NCBI RefSeq assembly: GCF_009664085.1
Contig: NZ_CP039268.1
Coordinates: forward strand, 977,501-1,041,500
Reading direction: 5' to 3'
Length of the DNA: 64,000 bases
DNA from: Thermochromatium tepidum ATCC 43061
GTDB taxonomy: Bacteria; Pseudomonadota; Gammaproteobacteria; Chromatiales; Chromatiaceae
Position numbers and translations under genes: made by a program. Positions within the stretch are counted from its first letter, which is position 1. Each line of letters starts with the position of its first letter. The notes under the pieces were generated by a model. The model had not been told where the DNA came from, did no database searches, and saw only the letters and a list, made by a program, of their open reading frames with translations. Positions 19,066-28,130 of this stretch are shown here, piece after piece.

Positions 19066-20250
19066 ATGTGCGCCATGCAACGCCGTTTTGCCGTCATTTC
19101 AATCCTCATCGGCTCCCTGGCACTCCTGGCGCCGGGGGTGTTTGCGGTCGAGTTGGCGCCTGATGCGCCTCAGACCTATCGGGTGCGTCCGGGTGACACG
19201 CTCTGGGACATCGCCGGACACTTTCTGCGCGACCCCTGGCGCTGGTCCGAGGTCTGGCGCGCCAATCCGGACATCGAGGACCCCAATCGCATCTATCCGG
19301 GCGACCTGCTCGAACTGACGATGATCGATGGCCGTCCAGTGATCGGACGCGCCGGCCCGCCCCTGGTCAGGCTCAGCCCGCAGATGCGCGCCGAGGCCAT
19401 CGAAGCACCCGTGCCGACTATCCGCATCGGCCCGATCGCCCCTTTCCTTTCCCAGCCCCATGTCACTGAGTCTGATACGCTCAAGCAGGCCTCCTATGTG
19501 GTCGGCTTCCCGGACGAACACCTTGTTGCCGGTACCCATGATGCGATCTATGTGCGCAAGATCCGCACGAGCGAAGTCAGCCAGTTCCAGGTGCTGCGTC
19601 CAGGCGATGCGTTGCGCGATCCCGATAGCGGCGATCTGCTCGGTTATGAGGCCGCCTTCGTTGCCAACGCCGTGCTGGAGCGCACGGGCGATCCTGCCAA
19701 GCTGCGCGTGACCCGGATGGAACGGGAGGTAGCGGTCGGCGATCGGGTCATCCCAGCCGACGCCGATCGACCGCTGACCGACTTCCAGCCACGTCCGGCC
19801 CCGCCGGAGACGCGCGGGCGTATCCTCTCGGTGATGAACGGTCTCGCGCAGATCGGACGGTACGACGTGGTCATCATCAATCGCGGCGCGCGTGATCGAA
19901 TCGAACCCGGCCATGTATTCGAAGTCTTCAGCGGCGGCGATAAAGAACGCGATCAGGTCCGCAGTGGGCTTGCCAACACCGACTGGCTGATGGAGAGTCC
20001 CTTTTCGAGTGCGTTTTGGCTCGGTCGCGACTTTGAATTCAAGGGCTGGCGCACCGACGAACCCTCGCGCGACGCGAGCCTTCCGCTGCATCCGGAGTAT
20101 CGGCGTAACAAGGCCGAATATGTCAAGCCTTTCGAGCGCGCGGGTGTGCTGATGGTGTTCCGGGTCTTCGATCGGGTCAGTTTCGGTCTCATCCTCGAAG
20201 CCACGCGCACGCTGCGGGTGGGCGACTGGATTGCCCCGCCGCCCGCCTGA
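19066..20250 (+). CDS. LysM domain exported protein
   Basis: A 394-residue protein with a signal peptide (FAVISILIGSLALLAPGVFA) and one LysM peptidoglycan-binding domain near the N-terminus (about 38-88: YRVRPGDTLWDIAGHFLRDP, then NRIYPGDLLEL). The remaining 300 residues form the conserved region always seen with this LysM type between def and dprA, of unknown function. It is probably a cell-envelope protein. GGAG lies 5 nt before the ATG at 19066; an ATG at 19075 is also in frame. The dprA start follows 4 nt after its stop. Confidence 0.9.
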   Translation: MCAMQRRFAVISILIGSLALLAPGVFAVELAPDAPQTYRVRPGDTLWDIAGHFLRDPWRWSEVWRANPDIEDPNRIYPGDLLELTMIDGRPVIGRAGPPLVRLSPQMRAEAIEAPVPTIRIGPIAPFLSQPHVTESDTLKQASYVVGFPDEHLVAGTHDAIYVRKIRTSEVSQFQVLRPGDALRDPDSGDLLGYEAAFVANAVLERTGDPAKLRVTRMEREVAVGDRVIPADADRPLTDFQPRPAPPETRGRILSVMNGLAQIGRYDVVIINRGARDRIEPGHVFEVFSGGDKERDQVRSGLANTDWLMESPFSSAFWLGRDFEFKGWRTDEPSRDASLPLHPEYRRNKAEYVKPFERAGVLMVFRVFDRVSFGLILEATRTLRVGDWIAPPPA

Positions 20251-20254
20251 TCCC

Positions 20255-21415
20255 GTGCCGTCTCAAGCGCGCGACTGGTCGAGCGCGTCGATCGGTGACT
20301 GGCTCGCGCTTGTCCTGGCTCCAGGCATCGGGCCGCGCACCTTTGAGCGATTGATGGAGGGCTTCGGCTCACCGAGCGCGGTGCTGGCGGTCGATGACGA
20401 GCGTCTCGAGCGGATGGGGCTCAGGCCCGAGACCATCGCCGCCCTGCGTCGGCCCGATCAGGCGAGGATCGAAGGCATCCTCACCTGGGCCGAGCATCCA
20501 GACGCCCATCTCATTACGCGCGCCGATCCGCGCTATCCGCCACTCCTGACCCAGATTGCCGATCCACCGCCGCTGCTCTACGCGCGCGGCGATGTCGCTC
20601 TGCTGAGCGAGCCGCAGATCGCCATCGTTGGCACCCGCCATCCGACACCCGGCGGAGCCGAGATCACCGGTACCTTTGCGCGCCGGCTGGCCGGTCAGGG
20701 TCTAATCGTGACCAGTGGCCTGGCCGTCGGCATCGACGGCACGGCCCATGCCGCCGCCCTGGAGACAGGGCACAGTATCGCGGTGCTCGGCACGGGTCCG
20801 GATCTGGTCTATCCGGCCGTGCATCGCGATCTGGCGCGCCGCCTCGTCGGGCGTGGTGTGATCGTCAGCGAACTGCCGCCGGGGCAGGGGCCGCTGGCAA
20901 GCAGCTTTCCACGTCGCAACCGGCTCATCAGCGGTCTGAGTCTAGGGGTACTGGTGACAGAGGCGGCGATCAAGAGCGGCTCGCTGATCACGGCCCGACT
21001 GGCGTTGGAACAGGGACGCGAGGTCTTCGCGGTGCCGGGCTCGATTCGCAATCCGCTGTCGCGCGGCTGTCACGCTCTGATCCGCGAGGGCGCCAAGCTC
21101 GTCGAGGAACCCGAGGAGATCCTGGCCGAACTGGCCCCGCAGTTGCGCGCGCTGCTGGTCGAGCCCCAGGCCGAGCCTGCGCGCGCTGCCGAGGCGCCCG
21201 CTGCGATCCTGCCGCCCGAGCAGGCGCGATTGCTGGAGGCCATTGGCCATGATCCGGTCAACCTGGACGAGCTGACTGAACGCACGGGCTTGGCGGTCGA
21301 GCAGATTTCATCCATGCTGTTGCTCATGGAGCTCGAGGGTCATGTATCATCCCTGCCAGGTGGTCGCTATGCCCGCGCGCCGACTGTCGCCCTGACCCGT
21401 CAGCCCCGGGGCTGA
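20255..21415 (+). CDS. dprA: DNA-processing protein DprA
   Basis: DprA (Smf) protects incoming single-stranded DNA and loads RecA during natural transformation. About residues 105-310 form the Rossmann-like domain with IAIVGTRHPTPGG, TSGLAVGIDGTAH, SELPPG and FPRRNRLISGLS. An N-terminal SAM-like region precedes it, and a C-terminal winged-helix domain (about 335-385) ends the protein. I take GTG at 20255 (386 residues); a TTG at 20231 inside the upstream gene is the other option. The gene order LysM-dprA-smg-topA is typical of gammaproteobacteria. Confidence 0.95.
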   Translation: MPSQARDWSSASIGDWLALVLAPGIGPRTFERLMEGFGSPSAVLAVDDERLERMGLRPETIAALRRPDQARIEGILTWAEHPDAHLITRADPRYPPLLTQIADPPPLLYARGDVALLSEPQIAIVGTRHPTPGGAEITGTFARRLAGQGLIVTSGLAVGIDGTAHAAALETGHSIAVLGTGPDLVYPAVHRDLARRLVGRGVIVSELPPGQGPLASSFPRRNRLISGLSLGVLVTEAAIKSGSLITARLALEQGREVFAVPGSIRNPLSRGCHALIREGAKLVEEPEEILAELAPQLRALLVEPQAEPARAAEAPAAILPPEQARLLEAIGHDPVNLDELTERTGLAVEQISSMLLLMELEGHVSSLPGGRYARAPTVALTRQPRG

Positions 21416-21436
21416 CACCATCCGTCGAGATTGCCG

Positions 21437-21913
21437 ATGAACGAAAACATGGTCGATGTACTGATCTATCTGTACGAGAATTACATGCACGGCGAGGAGC
21501 GTCTGCTGCTCGAGCAGAGCGACCTCGAGGATGAACTGAGCCAGGCCGGTTTCTCTCAAGGCGAGATCGACAAGGCGCTGCGCTGGCTCGACGAGCTGGC
21601 GCTTGGGGTCGAGGCGGCCCATGAACATGGCCCCGTCACTCGCTCGATCCGTGTCTACAGCGAACGCGAATGCGCAAAGCTCGACCTGGAGGCGCGCGGC
21701 ATGATCATGTCGCTGGAGCACAGCGGTATCCTGGATCCGATCAGCCGCGAGCTGGTGATCGACCGTCTTTTGGCAATCGACCATCCGCGGATGCTGGTCG
21801 ATGAGGTCAAGTGGGTCGCACTCCTGGTGCTCATGAACCGCCCGGGGCGTGAGGAGGCCTTCGACCAGCTCGAGGCGATGCTCTACGCCGACGAGCCGGT
21901 CTATCTGCACTGA
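21437..21913 (+). CDS. smg: Smg family protein (DUF494)
   Basis: A 158-residue, acidic soluble protein. MNENMVDVLIYLYENYM at the start and DEVKWVALLVLMNRPGREEAF near the end are the Smg/DUF494 signature. The family always lies next to dprA, and its role is not defined. The ATG at 21437 follows dprA by 21 nt, so the two are likely cotranscribed. Confidence 0.92.
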   Translation: MNENMVDVLIYLYENYMHGEERLLLEQSDLEDELSQAGFSQGEIDKALRWLDELALGVEAAHEHGPVTRSIRVYSERECAKLDLEARGMIMSLEHSGILDPISRELVIDRLLAIDHPRMLVDEVKWVALLVLMNRPGREEAFDQLEAMLYADEPVYLH

Positions 21914-21960
21914 ATGTCCGAACACTCACCAATCGCGTGTCGTTATTCCGTCCGTCCTGC

Positions 21961-24276
21961 ATGAATCTCGTCATCGTCGAATCCCCAGCCAAGGCCAAGA
22001 CCATCAAGAAATATCTCGGACCCAGCTTCGATGTCTTGGCCTCCTACGGCCATGTGCGTGATCTGGTCCCCAAGGAGGGAGCGGTCGATCCGGACCATGG
22101 TTTCGCGATGAAGTACCAGGTCATCGAGCGCAACGAGAAGCACGTCCAGGCCATCGCCAAAAAACTCAAGGACTGTGAGGCGCTCTATTTGGCCACCGAC
22201 CCCGACCGCGAGGGCGAGGCCATCTCCTGGCACATCCACGAGCTGCTCAAGAGTCGGCGTCAACTCGGCGACAAGCCGGTACATCGCGTGGTCTTCAACG
22301 AGATCACCCAGCGTGCGGTCCAGGAGGCCATCGCGCATCCGCGCCAGATCTCATACGACCTGGTCAATGCCCAGCAGGCGCGCCGGGCGCTCGACTATCT
22401 GGTCGGCTTCAATCTCTCGCCCCTGCTGTGGAAGAAGATCCGGCGTGGACTCTCGGCCGGGCGGGTGCAGAGTCCGGCGCTGCGCCTGATCTGCGAGCGC
22501 GAGGCCGAGATCGAGTCCTTCGTCAAGCGCGAGTACTGGACCATCGAGGCCGATGCAGCCAAGGACCAACGTCCCTTCGTCGCCCGGCTCATTCGCTTCG
22601 GCGGCGAGAAGGTCGAGCAGTTCAGCATCACCGACCAGGCGCGCGCCACTGAGGTCAAGTCCGCGCTGGAAAGGGCCGCCACTGGCCGGCTCAGGGTCGA
22701 GCAGGTCGAGCGCAAGCAGCGCCGGCGCCAGCCCGCCCCGCCCTTCATCACCTCCACCCTTCAGCAGGAGGCCGCGCGCAAGCTTGGTTTTAGCGCCCAG
22801 AACACCATGCGTGTGGCTCAGCAGCTCTACGAGGGCGTGGATGTCGGCTCGGGTGCGGTCGGACTCATCACCTATATGCGCACCGACTCGGTGAATCTGG
22901 CCCAGGAGGCCATCGCCGAGATCCGTGCCTATGTCGCCGAACGCTATGGCGCGGCGGGGCTTCCGGACAGCCCGCGCCTGTTCAAGACCAAGTCCAAGAA
23001 TGCCCAGGAGGCCCACGAGGCCATCCGTCCGACCTCGATCCGGCGCGAACCGTCCGCCGTCAAGCCTTATCTCACGGTCGAGCAGTTCAAGCTCTACGAG
23101 CTGATCTGGAGGCGCACGCTCGCCTGTCAGATGGCCCAGGCGCTCATCGATCAGGTCGCAGTCGACCTGAGTGCCGGCACGGATACTGGCCATCTGTTGC
23201 GCGCCACCGGCTCGACGGTGGTCGATCCTGGCTTCATGCGCGTCTATCTGGAAGGACGCGACGATGCCAAGGGGGCCGACGACGATGAGGAGCGGATGCT
23301 CCCCGAGATGCAGGTCGGCGACTGGGTCGAGCTGATCGCGATCCGTCCCGAGCAACACTTCACCGAGCCGCCGCCGCGCTATAGCGAAGCGACCTTGGTC
23401 AAGGCACTCGAAGAGTTCGGTATCGGACGCCCCTCGACCTATGCCTCGATCATCTCGACCCTCCAGGAGCGTGAATACGTGATCCTGGACAAGAAACGCT
23501 TTGTACCGACCGATATCGGGCGCGTGGTCAATCGCTTCCTGACCGACTATTTCACCTCTTACGTCGACTACGACTTCACCGCCCGTCTGGAGGACGAGTT
23601 GGATGCCGTCTCGCGCGGGGAGGAGGAATGGGTACCCGTGCTGGAGCGTTTCTGGCGTCCGTTCAAAGCGCTGGTCGACCACACGCAAGAGCACGTCAAG
23701 CGCAGCGATGTGACCCAGGAACGTATCAAGGAGACCTGCCCCAAGTGCGGCGGTCAGCTCGCGATCCGGCTCGGGCGCAATGGGCGCTTCATCGGCTGCA
23801 CCCACTATCCTGAGTGCGACTACACCCGCGACCTCAATCCGGACAGGACCGAGCGCGAGGCAGCGCCCGAGGTCATCGAGGGCCGTTTGTGTCCATTGTG
23901 CGGATCGACGCTCGAGATCAAGCGCGGACGCTATGGTAAGTTCATCGGATGCAGCGCCTATCCGACCTGCAAGTACATCGAGCCGCTCGACAAGCCCGAG
24001 GACACGGGCATCAGCTGCCCGCAGTGCGGTCAGGGCAGGCTACAAAAGAAGAAATCCCGGCGCGGTAAGCTGTTCTATTCCTGCTCGACCTATCCCAAGT
24101 GCGACTATGCGGTCTGGGACGAGCCGCTCGCCGAACCCTGTCCGAGCTGCGGCTGGCCGATCCTGACGCTCAAGGCCACCAAGACCCAGGGCGTGTTCAA
24201 GGTCTGTCCGCGCAAGGAGTGTGGTTACCGCGCCCCGGTCGCGGAAGTGGAGGCCACGTCCGGCGCGCTGGACTGA
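21961..24276 (+). CDS. topA: DNA topoisomerase I
   Basis: A 771-residue type IA topoisomerase that relaxes negative supercoils. The Toprim domain (LVIVESPAKAKTIKKYLG, then ATDPDREGEAISWHI) is followed by the strand-breaking core with the active-site Tyr in LITYMRTDSVNLA (about Y305). Four C-terminal zinc-ribbon repeats follow from about residue 590: CPKCGG, CPLCGS, CPQCGQ and CPSCGW, each with a second Cys pair. The ATG at 21961 gives MNLVIVESPAKAK, the expected N-terminus. Convergent with the L,D-transpeptidase gene. Confidence 0.97.
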   Translation: MNLVIVESPAKAKTIKKYLGPSFDVLASYGHVRDLVPKEGAVDPDHGFAMKYQVIERNEKHVQAIAKKLKDCEALYLATDPDREGEAISWHIHELLKSRRQLGDKPVHRVVFNEITQRAVQEAIAHPRQISYDLVNAQQARRALDYLVGFNLSPLLWKKIRRGLSAGRVQSPALRLICEREAEIESFVKREYWTIEADAAKDQRPFVARLIRFGGEKVEQFSITDQARATEVKSALERAATGRLRVEQVERKQRRRQPAPPFITSTLQQEAARKLGFSAQNTMRVAQQLYEGVDVGSGAVGLITYMRTDSVNLAQEAIAEIRAYVAERYGAAGLPDSPRLFKTKSKNAQEAHEAIRPTSIRREPSAVKPYLTVEQFKLYELIWRRTLACQMAQALIDQVAVDLSAGTDTGHLLRATGSTVVDPGFMRVYLEGRDDAKGADDDEERMLPEMQVGDWVELIAIRPEQHFTEPPPRYSEATLVKALEEFGIGRPSTYASIISTLQEREYVILDKKRFVPTDIGRVVNRFLTDYFTSYVDYDFTARLEDELDAVSRGEEEWVPVLERFWRPFKALVDHTQEHVKRSDVTQERIKETCPKCGGQLAIRLGRNGRFIGCTHYPECDYTRDLNPDRTEREAAPEVIEGRLCPLCGSTLEIKRGRYGKFIGCSAYPTCKYIEPLDKPEDTGISCPQCGQGRLQKKKSRRGKLFYSCSTYPKCDYAVWDEPLAEPCPSCGWPILTLKATKTQGVFKVCPRKECGYRAPVAEVEATSGALD

Positions 24277-24373
24277 AGATCCAACACGCCGCCAGGGTCT
24301 TGAGTCAAGGCGTGCCATCCGCACGGCTGGTTCCGATCGCCCATCCGTAATCCGCGACAGGCGCACCCTGTCA

Positions 24374-25012
24374 TCAGGGCATGATCTGGATCGGCGTTCC
24401 GTCCTTCACCAGACTCCAGATTTCGTCCATATCCTGGTTTTGGACCGCGATACAGCCCTGGGTCCAGTCGCGGTTGGCATACTCTCGGCGCATGCTCTCG
24501 GACTGGATGTAGTTGGGCAGACCATGGAGCATGATCATGCCGCCTGGATTGCTGTAGCCGAGCTGGCGGCTGAGGGCGCGATCCTTCTCACTGGGGTAGG
24601 AGATATGGATGGCCTTGTAGAAATTGCTGTTTGGGTTCCGCCAGTTGAGGGTATAGGTCCCCTCGGGTGTGCGCTGGTCGCCCTCGCGATACTTGTGCCC
24701 GACCGGCGAGCCACCGAGCGCGACGCGATATTGACGCACTACCTGGCCACCACTGAGTAGCTCGAGCTGGCGCTGTGACTTTTTGACCACTACCTTGTCG
24801 ACTGGCCCTGTGACTGGCCGCGTGGACGCCGAGGGGGCTGTGGTACTGCAACCGTTCAGCAGCATGACTCCAACCAGGCTCAGGGCCAGGCCGAGACCCG
24901 AGACGGCCAGCGGGTGGCGCTGGGCCGCCGCCGGACGGGACTCGCCCCGGACGGTTATGCGCGCAGATTCGCGATGGATATTGATAGAGTTGAGCCAGCT
25001 ATCGACGTACAT
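24374..25012 (-). CDS. L,D-transpeptidase (YkuD) family lipoprotein
   Basis: A 212-residue envelope protein of the ErfK/YbiS/YafK class, which makes or trims 3-3 peptidoglycan crosslinks or attaches proteins to peptidoglycan. A hydrophobic stretch ending in the lipobox LLNGC (about residue 60) predicts a lipoprotein, preceded by an unusually long, polar N-terminus of about 40 residues. The catalytic YkuD domain has MIMLHGLPNY and, around the nucleophile, DWTQGCIAV, in place of the common SHGC. Start chosen at 25012; in-frame codons further upstream reach 25333 but add Arg-rich, unlikely sequence. Confidence 0.85.
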   Translation of the reverse strand: MYVDSWLNSINIHRESARITVRGESRPAAAQRHPLAVSGLGLALSLVGVMLLNGCSTTAPSASTRPVTGPVDKVVVKKSQRQLELLSGGQVVRQYRVALGGSPVGHKYREGDQRTPEGTYTLNWRNPNSNFYKAIHISYPSEKDRALSRQLGYSNPGGMIMLHGLPNYIQSESMRREYANRDWTQGCIAVQNQDMDEIWSLVKDGTPIQIMP

Positions 25013-25169
25013 GGTCTCGCATCTCTTACAACATGTCTTAACGAAGAACATCGACGTATGATAAACGGCCTTCCAGGCGGAGATCGGGGCGGGGAAGTGT
25101 ATGCAAGCACCCCGGCAAAATCCATCCGACCAGGCAATGAATAGGCATGATCTGTGCCGATAGGCGCGT

Positions 25170-26366
25170 TCAAGGCGAGTGAAGGGCGCGCACGAAGAGC
25201 GTCTTGAGATAGGCCATCTCCTGGATGGCGGGATGGAGCGGGTGATCCGGCCCCTGCTGACCGATCTCCAGCACCTGGAGTCGCCGTCTGGCGCTGTGTC
25301 CAGCCTGCTGTACCACACGCTGAAATGCATCACGCCCCAGGTGGAAGGAACAAGACGAGGTCACGAGCAGCCCGCCCGGCTCCAATAGCTCAAGACCGAG
25401 CCGATTGAGGCGTCGATAGGCCGCTGTGCCGTCCTGTTCGTCCTTGCGGCGTTTGATGAATGCCGGTGGATCGAGCAGCACGGTGTCGAACCTCTGCCCC
25501 TGATCGCGCAGCTCGCGCAGTACCTCGAAGGCATCGCCTTGTAGGGTGCGCACCCGCGCGCCCAGACCATTGCGTTCGGCATTGGTCCGGAGACGCTCCA
25601 GGGCATCGACCGAGGCATCGACACAGGTCACCTCCGAGGCCCCGAGGGCCGCGGCACGCAGACCCCAGGCGCCAACATAGCTGAAGACATCCAAGACCCG
25701 CTCGCCGACACCATAGCGGGCCAGACGCGCGCGGTTTTCGGCCTGATCGAAGAACCAGCCGGTCTTCTGGCCCCGGATGGGGTCGATGGCGAACTCGAGG
25801 CCGTGCTCGGTCAGGATCCAATCGTCTTCCGGCTGACCCAGGGCCCAGGTGACCGCCTGTTCGAGCCCCTCCAGCTCACGCACCGCCGTATCGTTACGCA
25901 GTACGATCGCCCGCGGGCGCAGCACCTGTTCCAGTGCCGCCAAGATCTCGGCACAGGCGCGCTCCATGCCGGCTGTGGTGATCTGGACCGCCAAACGGTC
26001 GCCATAGCGGTCGACGATCAGTCCTGGCAGTCCATCGCTCTCGCCGAAGACCAATCGGTAAAAGGGCGATGTGTAAAGCCGCTCGCGCAGATCCAGTGCC
26101 TCGTGCAGCCGTGCCAGCCACAAGGCCGGGCTCAGCGGATGCGCACGCTCACGGCTGACGACCCGGGCACAGATCAAGGAGTGTGGATTGGCATAGCCGT
26201 GACCGATCCAGCGCTCGCTCGCACTCAGGATCTCGACCGGCTGACCGGGCTGGAGCCCCTTTAAGGGGGTGAGCTTGGTATCGATCTCGTTGCTGTAGAT
26301 CCAGCAATGTCCGGCAAGCAGACGGCGTTCCTGGTCTTTGCGCAGGATGAGTGACTGGGGATGCAT
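25170..26366 (-). CDS. rlmI: Class I SAM-dependent rRNA methyltransferase, RlmI type
   Basis: A 398-residue enzyme related to RlmI, which makes m5C1962 in 23S rRNA. An N-terminal PUA domain (LILRKDQERRLLAGHCWIYS) is followed by an EEHEAD-like linker and the Rossmann domain, with GERVLDVFSYVGAWGLRAA, LLDPPAFIKRRKDE and the catalytic cysteine in VTSSCSFHL. The ATG at 26366 gives MHPQSLILRK, the family N-terminus. 87 nt separate it from the upstream pap gene on the same strand. Confidence 0.9.
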   Translation of the reverse strand: MHPQSLILRKDQERRLLAGHCWIYSNEIDTKLTPLKGLQPGQPVEILSASERWIGHGYANPHSLICARVVSRERAHPLSPALWLARLHEALDLRERLYTSPFYRLVFGESDGLPGLIVDRYGDRLAVQITTAGMERACAEILAALEQVLRPRAIVLRNDTAVRELEGLEQAVTWALGQPEDDWILTEHGLEFAIDPIRGQKTGWFFDQAENRARLARYGVGERVLDVFSYVGAWGLRAAALGASEVTCVDASVDALERLRTNAERNGLGARVRTLQGDAFEVLRELRDQGQRFDTVLLDPPAFIKRRKDEQDGTAAYRRLNRLGLELLEPGGLLVTSSCSFHLGRDAFQRVVQQAGHSARRRLQVLEIGQQGPDHPLHPAIQEMAYLKTLFVRALHSP

Positions 26367-26453
26367 GATGGGGCTTGGATCCGATAGCGGCTGTTCGTCG
26401 TTGATCGCCAAGACTAGCACCGAACGTCTTCGGCCCGAAGACCGGCGCAGACC

Positions 26454-28031
26454 TCAGTCGCCGCCTGTCTTTACTGGCTTAGCAACGGCTTGCTCGATGC
26501 GCTTGTCGCCACAGGGCAGATAGCCGGCCGCCGGTACCGGTGCCCCCTCGAGTGCCTCGTTGAGTGCGTCGCAGACGGTGCGCAATACCTTGATGCGCGC
26601 AAAGGGTTTGTCGTTGCCCTCGACCAGGGTCCAGCTGGCATGGCGCGTGCTGGTGCGCGCGATCATCTCGTTGACGGCCTTCTTGTAGAGCGGCCACTTT
26701 TCGCGATTGCGCCAGTCCTCAGCGGTGATCTTGTAACGTTTATAGGGCACGGACTCGCGCTCCCTGAAGCGTCTAAGCTGCTCGTCCTGGCTGATCTGGA
26801 GCCAGAACTTGACCAGGATGATGCCGCTATCGACCAGTTGTTCCTCGAATTGGTTGATCTCTGAATAGGCCCGGCGCCATTCGGATGGGCTGGCGAAGCC
26901 CTCGACACGCTCGACCAGCACCCGCCCATACCAGGAGCGGTCATAGATGGTCATGCGTCCGGCGCGCGGGATGTGGCGCCAGAAGCGCCACAGATAGTGA
27001 TGGGCCTTCTCTTCGTCTGTAGGTGCGGCGACCGGGATGGAGCGATAGAGCCGGGCATCGACCGCCTGGGTGATGCGCCGGATGGCGCCGCCCTTGCCGC
27101 CGGCATCCACACCCTCGAACACCAGCACGGTCGAGCGCTGCTTGTTATAGGCCCTCCACGCCAGCTCGTTGAGTTCGGTCTGGAGGCGCTTGAGTTCGGT
27201 CTTGTAGTCCTCGCGCGGCAAGGCGCGTGTGAGATCGAGCTGATCGAGTAGGGTGATCTGGGCGCTGTCGCTCTCGGGCAGGTCTGGATCGTTCGGGATT
27301 CCGCTGGCCTCGTGTGCTCCATGCTCGGCGAGACGCGAACGGATGGCATGCAGCAGGGTCTTGCCGACGGTGAGGTCGCGATAGCGCCGATCGCTCGCCT
27401 CGACAAGATACCAGGGCGAACAGCCACGGTCGGTATGTCGGATGACGCGCTCGGCGACCTCTTCGAAGGCGGCATAGTGTTCGGAAAACCTGCTCTTCTC
27501 CGGCAGCATCTTCCAGCGGCTGCGATCGTCGCGCGAGAGCTCCTTCAGCCGTGCCTTCTGGTCGGACTCGGACAGATGGAACCAGAACTTGACGATCAGC
27601 GCGCCGTCCTGGATCAGCATCTGCTCGAAATCGACGATGCGGTTGAGCTCGGCGTCGAGTTCGGCGTCGCTGCACTGACCGTGAAAGCGATACTCGATCG
27701 GGGTCTGATACCAGCCGCCGAACAGGATCGCGATCTCACCGCGTGGCGGCATGGCGCGCCAAAAACGCCAGTACCTGGGGCGCTCGCGTTCCTCGTCGGA
27801 TTCGTTCCAGAAGGCGAAGGTCTGAACCCCGCGCGTATCGAGCCATTCGTTGAGTCGATTGACCACCTCGCCCTTGCCGGCGGCCTCTACGCCCGAGACC
27901 AGCACGATCACCGGGATGGGTGTGTGTCTGAGCTCACGCTGGGCCTCCAAGAGCTGGGTGCGCAGTTCCTCCTGCTGCTCCTTGTAGTCCTGCTTGCTGA
28001 CCGAACGACCAACCTTCGTTGCCTCGAACAT
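26454..28031 (-). CDS. pap: Polyphosphate:AMP phosphotransferase (double PPK2 domain)
   Basis: A 525-residue enzyme made of two PPK2 domains, the form that moves phosphate from polyphosphate to AMP to give ADP. The N-terminal copy has GVEAAGKGEVVNRLNEWLD (about 47-65) and the C-terminal copy GVDAGGKGGAIRRITQAVD (about 305-323). Each is followed by a lid-type segment (RYWRFWRAMPPRGEIAI; LWRFWRHIPRAGRMTIYDRS). Only the second copy has the full DRSWYGRVLVERVEGF motif; in the first it is FGGWYQTPI. The second domain is therefore the likely catalytic one, as in Acinetobacter PAP. Confidence 0.92.
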   Translation of the reverse strand: MFEATKVGRSVSKQDYKEQQEELRTQLLEAQRELRHTPIPVIVLVSGVEAAGKGEVVNRLNEWLDTRGVQTFAFWNESDEERERPRYWRFWRAMPPRGEIAILFGGWYQTPIEYRFHGQCSDAELDAELNRIVDFEQMLIQDGALIVKFWFHLSESDQKARLKELSRDDRSRWKMLPEKSRFSEHYAAFEEVAERVIRHTDRGCSPWYLVEASDRRYRDLTVGKTLLHAIRSRLAEHGAHEASGIPNDPDLPESDSAQITLLDQLDLTRALPREDYKTELKRLQTELNELAWRAYNKQRSTVLVFEGVDAGGKGGAIRRITQAVDARLYRSIPVAAPTDEEKAHHYLWRFWRHIPRAGRMTIYDRSWYGRVLVERVEGFASPSEWRRAYSEINQFEEQLVDSGIILVKFWLQISQDEQLRRFRERESVPYKRYKITAEDWRNREKWPLYKKAVNEMIARTSTRHASWTLVEGNDKPFARIKVLRTVCDALNEALEGAPVPAAGYLPCGDKRIEQAVAKPVKTGGD

Positions 28032-28130
28032 CTTTAGGGTATCCCTCTATCTCAATTGCCGTGATCGTGGGCGAGCGTGTGGGCTTGATCGATTGGGTCT
28101 GGCCCGCGCGCCCGGACCGGATTTCGAGGC

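Noticed and set aside
24277-24373. Possible terminator between topA and the L,D-transpeptidase gene
   Set aside because: No convincing hairpin or T-run could be found in the 97-nt gap.
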